The translations under genes and the position numbers were made by a program. Below, piece by piece: positions 7,584-14,404 of a DNA stretch of 64,000 nucleotides. Positions within the stretch are counted from its first letter, which is position 1; every line of letters begins with the position of its first letter. The notes below the pieces were generated by a model. That model did not search any database, was not told the origin of the DNA, and saw only the letters and a list, made by a program, of their open reading frames with translations. This stretch comes from Salegentibacter echinorum (GTDB lineage Bacteria; Bacteroidota; Bacteroidia; Flavobacteriales; Flavobacteriaceae): NCBI RefSeq assembly GCF_900129445.1, contig NZ_FQVT01000001.1, positions 434,001 to 498,000 of the forward strand. The letters run 5' to 3'.

Positions 7584-9794
7584 TTATTCACGGCTAACCT
7601 TATCGATGCCGTTAATTTTTTTAAGTCGGTTTATCACCCTGGTAAGAATCGCATTGTTTTTAACTCTAAGGGTAATCTGTCCACTAAAAACACCATCTAC
7701 GCTTTCAAAATTAACTTTTTGCATATTGACATTTAAATTGCTGGAAATCTCTTTTGTGACTTCACTTACCAATCCTAAATTATCAATTCCCTTTAGACTT
7801 ACCACAGCTTTAAAATCCTGTTGTGAAGAATCTATCCATTTTGCCGGGATGATCCTGTAGGCATAATTACTCTGCAGTTGCAAAGCATTGGGACAGTTTT
7901 TCTTATGTACTTTTATCCCGTCGTTAACGGTAACAAAACCAAAAACCTGGTCCCCGGGAATAGGATTACAACAATTGGCTAGCTTATACTCCAGGGTCTC
8001 ATCTTCATCCCTGCCAAAAACCAGCTGATCATATTTAGAGGTGATTTCATCTTTGTCAATATCTTCGGCAATAACCGGCTTTCTAATCTTACGTTTAATA
8101 TAACTTACCAGGGCATTGCTACGCGAGGAAGCAAAGTCTTTGAGTAACTTGTTGTCTATTTTTCCAATTCCTACGCGATAAAAAAGATCTAAACTGGTTT
8201 TTAGGTTAAAATGAACTACCAGTTCATTGATGGTTTTTTCGTTAAACGGAATTTTTTGTGCTCGCAATTTACGCGTAAGAATAGCTTTCCCTTCTTCGGC
8301 AATTTCCCTTTTTTCATCTTTAAGGGATGTTTTTATTTTAGCCCTTGCCCGTGCCGTAGTTGCATAATCCAACCAATTTACGTTGGGTTTTGCATTATCT
8401 GAAGTGATTATTTCCACCTGGTCGCCACTTTTAAGTTGATGGCTTAAGGGCACCAGTTTGTTATTCACTTTTGCGCCTCGTGTTTTTAAACCAACCTCGG
8501 TGTGAATGCTAAAGGCAAAATCTAAAGGGGTTGCACCTTTAGGTAAAGATTTTAAATCTCCCTGTGGTGTGAAAATAAAAATTTCTTTGGAATAAAGGTT
8601 CAGCTTAAATTGTTCTACAAAATCAACCGCATTGGCATCTGGATTTTCCAACGCCTCTTGAAGCCTATTGAGCCATTCTTCAATCCCGCGTTCTTCCTGT
8701 ACATTTCCCTGCTTGTATTTATAATGGGCAGCGTAACCTTTCTCGGCAATTTCGTTCATGCGGTTACTTCTTATCTGCACTTCTACCCAACGACCTTTTG
8801 GTCCCATCACGGTAATATGTAAAGCTTCATAACCCGTAGATTTAGGCGAAGAAATCCAGTCTCTTAAACGCGTTGGGTTTGGTCTAAAGTTATCGGTGAC
8901 AATGGAATAGATTTTCCAGGCCAGGAATTTTTCATTTTCCTGGTCACTGTCATAAATAATCCTAATGGCAAATTTGTCGTAAACTTCTTCAAAATCAACA
9001 TTTTGAGCTTCCATCTTGCGATGAATGGAATAAATGGATTTTGTTCTTCCTTTTATATCATATTTAAGGTCTTCCTTGTTAAGGGAATCTTCAATAACTC
9101 TTGAAAACTCTTTTATATAGGCATCCTGCTCTTCTTTACTCTCCCTAATTTTGGTATAAATATTATTGAAGATCTCTGGTTCTGTATATTTTAAACTTAG
9201 ATCTTCCAGCTCGGTCTTAATGTTGTAAAGACCAATTCTATGAGCTAAAGGAGCGTATATATAAAGTGTTTCTGAAGAAATTTTTTCCTGCTTGTCTTTT
9301 CGCATGGCCGCCATGGTTTGCATGTTGTGCAAACGGTCGGCGATTTTAATAATTATTACCCTAATATCATCATTAAGGGTGAGTAACATTTTTCTGAAAT
9401 TCTCGGCCTGTAAGGAAACATCTTTATCCTTTTTTAGACTGGATATTTTTGTGAGGCCGTCAACAATTCTCGCCACGGTTTTCCCAAACATCTCCTCAAT
9501 ATCATCAAGATTATATTTGGTGTCTTCTACCACATCGTGTAGTAAGGCTGCGGTTATCGAGGTTGCGTCCAATCCAATTTCTGAAGCTACAATTTTAGCT
9601 ACATTAATAGGGTGGAAAATATAGGCTTCCCCAGATTTTCTACGTTGGCCTTTATGCGCTTCTACGGCGGTATCAAAAGCTTTTCGTATTTGCTTTTTGT
9701 CGTCTTCACTAAGACTGCGGTAACTTATGCTTAGCAGTTTTTTATACTGCCTGGCAATTTGTTTGTTTTCTTTTTCTATAGCTGCTTCAGTCAT
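7584..9794 (-). CDS. Bifunctional (p)ppGpp synthetase/hydrolase, RelA/SpoT family
   Basis: A 736-residue long RSH protein. The HD hydrolase domain is intact: H61 in FHPINVAKIV, H86-D87 in ALLHDVVEDT, then IADRLHNMQTM. The synthetase domain has DKFAIRIIYDS, RDWISSPKSTGYEALH and EVQIRSNRMNEIAEKGYAAH. A TGS domain lies near 395-455 (FTPQGDLKSLPKGATPLDFA), and the C-terminal Cys-containing and ACT regions end the protein (ELANCCNPIPGD; LVSEVTKEISSNLNV). Both catalytic halves look functional, as expected for the single long RSH of Bacteroidota. It lies between the M48 protease and the Fur-family gene, 29-35 bp from each. Confidence 0.95.
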   Translation of the reverse strand: MTEAAIEKENKQIARQYKKLLSISYRSLSEDDKKQIRKAFDTAVEAHKGQRRKSGEAYIFHPINVAKIVASEIGLDATSITAALLHDVVEDTKYNLDDIEEMFGKTVARIVDGLTKISSLKKDKDVSLQAENFRKMLLTLNDDIRVIIIKIADRLHNMQTMAAMRKDKQEKISSETLYIYAPLAHRIGLYNIKTELEDLSLKYTEPEIFNNIYTKIRESKEEQDAYIKEFSRVIEDSLNKEDLKYDIKGRTKSIYSIHRKMEAQNVDFEEVYDKFAIRIIYDSDQENEKFLAWKIYSIVTDNFRPNPTRLRDWISSPKSTGYEALHITVMGPKGRWVEVQIRSNRMNEIAEKGYAAHYKYKQGNVQEERGIEEWLNRLQEALENPDANAVDFVEQFKLNLYSKEIFIFTPQGDLKSLPKGATPLDFAFSIHTEVGLKTRGAKVNNKLVPLSHQLKSGDQVEIITSDNAKPNVNWLDYATTARARAKIKTSLKDEKREIAEEGKAILTRKLRAQKIPFNEKTINELVVHFNLKTSLDLFYRVGIGKIDNKLLKDFASSRSNALVSYIKRKIRKPVIAEDIDKDEITSKYDQLVFGRDEDETLEYKLANCCNPIPGDQVFGFVTVNDGIKVHKKNCPNALQLQSNYAYRIIPAKWIDSSQQDFKAVVSLKGIDNLGLVSEVTKEISSNLNVNMQKVNFESVDGVFSGQITLRVKNNAILTRVINRLKKINGIDKVSRE

Positions 9795-9829
9795 ATTTTA
9801 AATGTACAATTAAGATTGTTAAGAAACAA

Positions 9830-11068
9830 CTATGCATTCTGTTTTAAATTTCTAAATCTTTGTAAAAGCGTGGGATGTGAGTAATGCATAAATACATAGG
9901 CTTTATGCGGGGTTAGGTTGCTTAGGCTATTTTTGCTAAGCTTTTTTAAACTGGAAATTAAGGGTTTAGCGGCGTAGGTGTTTTTCGCATAATTATCTGC
10001 CTGATATTCAAATTTTCGTGAAATCAAATTCATGATTAATCCCGTTATTTCTGAAATAGGGCTGTATAAAATCCCAAAGGCGATTAATCCAATATGAAAA
10101 CTGGGTTGTGCTACTCCCAGGGCTTGTGATAAGGCTGCACTTCCTACAAATAATGAAAGTAGCCACAATGTAAAGCCGGTTGTTAAAACTGAAGCTGCTA
10201 AATTAAATATAATATGCTTTTTTTTATAATGACCAACCTCGTGGGCAAGTACCGCTACAATCTCTTCATCTTCCAGGTCATTTACCAGCGTATCAAAAAG
10301 TGTGATTCTCTTTTCTTTACCAAAGCCCGAAAAGTAAGCATTCGCCTTGGTGCTTCGTTTAGAGCCGTCTATAATAAAAATATTATCCAGCGTGAAACCA
10401 ACATTTTTGGCATAGGCTTCAATTTTACTGCGAAGGGAACCTTCTTCCAGCGGACTTTGTTTATTAAATAACGGAACGATGAGTTTTGCATAAAACATAT
10501 TGAGAAAGATGGAAAAAACGGCAACGAGAATCCAGGCGTACCACCAGAAGTTATCTCCGGCAAATTGATAAAACCAAACGATTAAAGCCAGGATGCCTCC
10601 ACCAATAACCGCCATCATAAGCCAGCCTTTTATTTTATCTAAGAAAAAGGTCTTTTTAGTGGTTTTGTTGAACCCATATTTCTCTTCGATCACAAAAGTG
10701 TTATACCAGGAAAAAGGAGTGGTGAGCAAGTCGCTGCCAATCATGATAATTCCAAAGAAAATAAGGGCAACTAATATCTCATTATTCGCAATACTTCGCG
10801 CAATTCCATCTACCCAGGCAAAACCGTCAAACAGTACAAAGCCTAAAGTGAGTAAAACCGAAAAAGTAGAAGTGAAGATCCCAAAACGATAGCCCTCTTT
10901 TTTGTAGGCTTGCGATTTTTCATATTCCTCTTTCTCATAAACATCATCGAGTTCTGGCGGGACAGAATCGTTAAAATGTTTGGCATTTAAGGTATCAAGG
11001 ATTGTATCGATAATAAAATCAATACTAATAATACCGATAATTATATAAAATATAGTCTCAGGCTTCAT
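9830..11068 (-). CDS. M48 family integral membrane metallopeptidase (CAAX prenyl protease 1 type)
   Basis: About 412 residues with several hydrophobic segments and the zinc motif HEVGH in VAVLAHEVGHYKKKH around residue 280. A downstream EITGLIMNLISRKFEYQADNYA supplies the third ligand, as in Ste24/CAAX type 1 proteases. The frame is open to a TTG at 11080, but ATG at 11068 (MKPETIFYI) begins directly before the first membrane helix and is preferred. Eukaryotic relatives cut prenylated proteins; bacterial ones are thought to act in membrane-protein quality control. It is likely in one transcript with RelA/SpoT, Fur-like and PurA. Confidence 0.9.
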   Translation of the reverse strand: MKPETIFYIIIGIISIDFIIDTILDTLNAKHFNDSVPPELDDVYEKEEYEKSQAYKKEGYRFGIFTSTFSVLLTLGFVLFDGFAWVDGIARSIANNEILVALIFFGIIMIGSDLLTTPFSWYNTFVIEEKYGFNKTTKKTFFLDKIKGWLMMAVIGGGILALIVWFYQFAGDNFWWYAWILVAVFSIFLNMFYAKLIVPLFNKQSPLEEGSLRSKIEAYAKNVGFTLDNIFIIDGSKRSTKANAYFSGFGKEKRITLFDTLVNDLEDEEIVAVLAHEVGHYKKKHIIFNLAASVLTTGFTLWLLSLFVGSAALSQALGVAQPSFHIGLIAFGILYSPISEITGLIMNLISRKFEYQADNYAKNTYAAKPLISSLKKLSKNSLSNLTPHKAYVFMHYSHPTLLQRFRNLKQNA

Positions 11069-11134
11069 TCTACGGTTCAAGGTTTAATTTAATCACGAAG
11101 TGATTTCGCTTCATATTTTTTCACACCGCGAGTT

Positions 11135-11166
11135 CCCCCATCGGGGGTTAGGGGGCTTTTTTTCTT
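11135..11166. repeat. CCCCC-rich dispersed repeat reaching into the trmH-type gene's 3' end
   Basis: A hairpin with arms CCCCCAT and its complement, followed by a second GGGGG block and a T-tract. On the minus strand it reads AAAAAAGCCCCCTAACCCCC, of which AAA AAA GCC CCC TAA are the last codons of the methyltransferase gene. A comparable unit, AAAAAAGCTCCTTCCC with a CCCTTCGAAGGG hairpin, occurs at 24641-24668. Confidence 0.6.
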
Positions 11167-11948
11167 TGTCTTTTCGCCTCAAAAATAAGAATTCCCGCAG
11201 TAACGGAAACGTTCATTGAATCAATTTCACCATTCATGGGAATGATAATATTTTGCGTGGCATTTTCGCGCCAGGCCTGGCTTAATCCCGTGGCCTCGGT
11301 GCCAACTACAATGGCTGTTGCGGCAGTAAAGTTTATTTGGTGATAAACTTTGGAAGCCTGCAAAGTAGCGGCATAAATAGAAATATTCTTCTCTTTTAAA
11401 AAATTGATTATTTCTGAAGTGCTTCCTGTAGCGATTTGATTGGTAAAAATGCAACCTACGCTAGACCGAATAATGTTTGGGTTATAGAGATCTGTTTTTG
11501 GGTTGGCAATAATCACGGCATCTACATTTGCCGCATCTGCCGTTCTTAAAATTGCACCTATATTTCCCGGTTTTTCGGGAGCTTCAGCCACTAAAATTAA
11601 CGGGTTTTCTGATGTTAAATTTATATTTTGCAAGGCGTTCTTCTTAGCTTTAAATACAGCCAAAACGCCTTCAGTACTGCTTCTATAAGCTAATTTGTCA
11701 TAAACTTCCTTTGAAATTCTGGTAATTTTTACGGTCTCCGGTAATTGGAGAGCTAATTGTTCCAGGCTTGCTAAATCTGGGCAAAAATAGAGGGATTTTG
11801 GTTTAAAACCACCTTTTAATGCCAGTTGAATCTCACGTCTTCCTTCTACTAAAAACGTGTTTTCCTTTCTTCGCATTCTCGATTTCTCCTGAAGCTGTAG
11901 AAGTTGTTTTATTTCTTTATTCTGCGGACTACTAATTTCCCTAATCAT
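11148..11948 (-). CDS. TrmH/SpoU-family RNA 2'-O-methyltransferase
   Basis: A 266-residue SPOUT methyltransferase that should transfer methyl from SAM to a ribose 2'-OH in rRNA or tRNA. It has an N-terminal substrate-binding domain (SPQNKEIKQLLQL) and the three SpoU motifs: KPGNIGAILRTADAANVDAV near 127-145, IVVGTEATGLS near 213-223, and IPMNGEIDSMNVSVTAGILIFEA near 235-257. The target nucleotide cannot be read from sequence. The final residues KKAP and the stop codon overlap a dispersed repeat, so the natural C-terminus may have been altered slightly outside the fold. Confidence 0.93.
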   Translation of the reverse strand: MIREISSPQNKEIKQLLQLQEKSRMRRKENTFLVEGRREIQLALKGGFKPKSLYFCPDLASLEQLALQLPETVKITRISKEVYDKLAYRSSTEGVLAVFKAKKNALQNINLTSENPLILVAEAPEKPGNIGAILRTADAANVDAVIIANPKTDLYNPNIIRSSVGCIFTNQIATGSTSEIINFLKEKNISIYAATLQASKVYHQINFTAATAIVVGTEATGLSQAWRENATQNIIIPMNGEIDSMNVSVTAGILIFEAKRQRKKAP

Positions 11949-12289
11949 AGGCGTAAAAATAACTACTTTTAAATTAGGGCAAAGAAAAGAGGTTAATAAA
12001 AAAAGCGTTTTCTATTAATTTCTTAAAAAAGCATTTTTGATAAGAAGTATTGGCTAGCAAGCCTTACAGTTGGTTATAGTACTTAATAGCGTTGCGAAAG
12101 CGTCGAACTTGAGATTTAAGTTGAGTCAAAACATTATGCTATTGCAATCTAATTACCACAGCATAAATTTCACGGATAAAAAACTAGCTGTGTTATAACA
12201 AAAATTATAATTACGGATATAATGAAACGAAATGTCTTTAAGCGAAAAAGAAGAGATTAAAACAACTGGAACTTAACTACAATGCTTTA
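11949..12289. other. Intergenic region, 341 bp, no gene seen
   Basis: AT-rich, with no open frame of substance. It holds GCTGTGTTATAAC at 12188-12200, partly self-complementary around TTATAA, and no clear terminator for the 155-residue gene. Together with 12758-13004 it brackets that gene in a patch that looks unlike the neighbouring compact operons. Confidence 0.5.
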
Positions 12290-12757
12290 TTATAGTTCTA
12301 ATGTTTTAGAAATTAATGTCTTATATTCCTGAACATTTCTTTTGTACTTTTTCTGTAATCTAAACCACAAGAATATTCCAATTGCTAAAGTTAAAGCGGC
12401 TAATAGAAACATAGATGTATTCCTGCTATTTCCTAAGATTATAGCAATTACAAAACCCAAACCCAAAAACAGGTGCGTAAAAACAACTAATTTCAATAAA
12501 AAGTGTTGACTAAAAGAAATATCTATATTGGTCTCATTGTTAGAACCTGTTTTAGATAATTTTCCATTCGCGATAACATTGTTATGATAAAGTATGTACC
12601 ACGCATAAAGGAGTCGCTTTCGAATTTTAAATGATATAAAGTTGCTGCTATCATTTTTCATTTGAAACACAAATCCGTTAATGGATCCAAGTGAGGATTC
12701 TAAATTTTCACTTATCACTTCTGGATTGCTTTTTACTTTAAAACTCCATTTCTCCAT
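12290..12757 (-). CDS. Hypothetical membrane protein, 155 aa
   Basis: I do not recognise this family. The N-terminal 85 residues are soluble and mixed alpha/beta (MEKWSFKVKSN, then a basic KIRKRLLYAWYILYH). They are followed by two hydrophobic segments, near 89-107 (LVVFTHLFLGLGFVIAIIL) and 112-130 (TSMFLLAALTLAIGIFLWF), and a lysine-rich tail, so it is probably a small inner-membrane protein with its N-terminal domain in the cytoplasm. It stands alone, with poorly structured spacers on both sides, and may be a recent acquisition. Confidence 0.6.
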   Translation of the reverse strand: MEKWSFKVKSNPEVISENLESSLGSINGFVFQMKNDSSNFISFKIRKRLLYAWYILYHNNVIANGKLSKTGSNNETNIDISFSQHFLLKLVVFTHLFLGLGFVIAIILGNSRNTSMFLLAALTLAIGIFLWFRLQKKYKRNVQEYKTLISKTLEL

Positions 12758-12834
12758 AGTATAATTTTGGATAAGCGTTGAACATATACGTTATCTGCTT
12801 GCCTCAAATTTGCAAACTCGGTTCAAATTATTTT

Positions 12835-12941
12835 TAACAATTTGGCAAAATATCCTCGAGTTCTTCCAGACTTAATGTTTTTCCATTTTCATAATCCCGA
12901 TTCGATTTTTCTGTTTGATTTATTAAATACTGTTCAGTAAA
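12835..12941 (-). pseudogene. Possible remnant of a small antitoxin-like gene
   Basis: A 34-codon open stretch without a start codon ends at a TAA at 12835-12837. It translates to TEQYLINQTEKSNRDYENGK followed by TLSLEELEDILPNC. The pattern of a polar helix, DY-x-NGK-TLS and an LEEL helix resembles the C-terminus of small antitoxin or addiction-module proteins. A stop codon lies directly upstream in frame, and no toxin is adjacent. This is a weak call based on pattern only. Confidence 0.25.
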
Positions 12942-13004
12942 TTATTTTGCATTTATGCAGTAAAATGATTAGTAATAATCGTTAACCAACATAATATTTA
13001 ATCC

Positions 13005-14306
13005 TTACTTACTCGCACTTTCATATTTTTCCATATAGCGGTGGTAAAGTTCGGTTTGGTGGGTTTCCAGGCTAATTTCCCGTCCCTGGATGAAGGCATG
13101 GGTTAAAATATTTCCACGCATATCCAGGGCGTCCCCTTCGCTAATAAATAAAGTCGCTACTTTACCTTTTTCAAGGGTGCCAACTTTATCATCAATTCCT
13201 AAAATTTTAGCCGTGTTGGAAGTGATTAATTTTAAAGCTTCTTCTTTGCCTAAGCCATAGGCTCCGGTAGTACCGGCATAGAAAGGCAGGTTCCTGGTAT
13301 TCATGCGTTCCATACTGCCACTGCTTTCCAGGGCTACTAAAACGCCTTTATTGTGTAGAATTCCGGCTAATTTATAAGGAAAATCGTAATCGTCATCTTC
13401 GTTATTTGGTGTGTCGTGGGGACGCTGTACCAATACGGCAATATTGTTGTCTTTTAATTCATCTATAACTTTATGCGCCTCATATCCACCAACTAGCGTA
13501 AGGTTTTTTAGGTCTTGCTCTTTTTTAAAATCTACCACATCCAGGATTTCTTTAGCTCCATCTACATGAATATAAACTCTTTTTTCTCCAGAAAATACGG
13601 TTTTCATGGCTTCGTAGGCTAAATTTGTCTTTTCCGGTTCACTGGAGAGGTATGCTTTAGCTTCAGTAAAAAATTGAGAAAGCTCTAAAATATCTTTTTC
13701 ATATTCTTTACTGGCTTTATTTCCGGGATCTTCGCCGGCCCACCAGCGACCTCTTTTAAAACTGCTGGGCCAATTTATATGTAATCCGTCATCTTCTTTA
13801 ATTACCGCATCTTCCCAATTCCAGGCATCAAACTGAACAATAGATGAGGTGCCAGAAATTCTCCCGCCACGGGGTACAATTTGTCCCATTAGCACTCCAT
13901 TGGGGCGCATGCTTTCTACAATTTTACTTTCGGTGTTGTAGGCAATTAAACTTCTTATATGCGGTAACATGCTACCAATTTCATCTTCATCATCGGTGGC
14001 GCGTACGGCATCGATTTCTACCAGTCCCAGGGTAGCGTTTGGTGCGATAAAGCCGGGATAAACATGTTTACCTTCCGCTTCAATAATTTTGCCCCGATAC
14101 TGCATTTTTGTAGCGGTGGCGTCCATCACCTGGGTAAGCTTGCCGTCTTCAAAAATAATTAAGCTGTTCTCAATAACTTCGCCATTGCCCAAATGGGCGG
14201 TAGCGCCAACAATGGTCACGGCTTCCGTTTGTTTTTTTGCCGGGGTTTGCTGGGCAAAAGAATTTCCTATACAACTAAACAGTGCAAGTATTATTAAGTA
14301 TTTCAT
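13005..14306 (-). CDS. Amidohydrolase-superfamily protein without metal ligands (433 aa)
   Basis: An exported protein with a signal peptide (residues 1-18, ending NSFAQ) and the general layout of imidazolonepropionase-like amidohydrolases: a small beta domain (NGEVIENSLIIFEDGKLTQV), a barrel, and the closing KVGTLEKGKVATLFISEGD. Where active members have GFIDxHxH it reads GKHVYPGFIAPNATLGL, with no HxH, and the late catalytic Asp is not evident. It therefore looks like a catalytically dead paralogue. It is followed after 98 bp by the 997-residue amidohydrolase on the same strand; the pair may form a periplasmic complex, which is inference. Confidence 0.85.
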   Translation of the reverse strand: MKYLIILALFSCIGNSFAQQTPAKKQTEAVTIVGATAHLGNGEVIENSLIIFEDGKLTQVMDATATKMQYRGKIIEAEGKHVYPGFIAPNATLGLVEIDAVRATDDEDEIGSMLPHIRSLIAYNTESKIVESMRPNGVLMGQIVPRGGRISGTSSIVQFDAWNWEDAVIKEDDGLHINWPSSFKRGRWWAGEDPGNKASKEYEKDILELSQFFTEAKAYLSSEPEKTNLAYEAMKTVFSGEKRVYIHVDGAKEILDVVDFKKEQDLKNLTLVGGYEAHKVIDELKDNNIAVLVQRPHDTPNNEDDDYDFPYKLAGILHNKGVLVALESSGSMERMNTRNLPFYAGTTGAYGLGKEEALKLITSNTAKILGIDDKVGTLEKGKVATLFISEGDALDMRGNILTHAFIQGREISLETHQTELYHRYMEKYESASK

Positions 14307-14404
14307 GTGTTTGTCATTTTAATCCCAATGTGGGAATTTGTCACAGGCTATAATCATCTCCCGTGTATCATTTATTTTCTGCGTTTGGCGCAGGCTTGAT
14401 TTTT

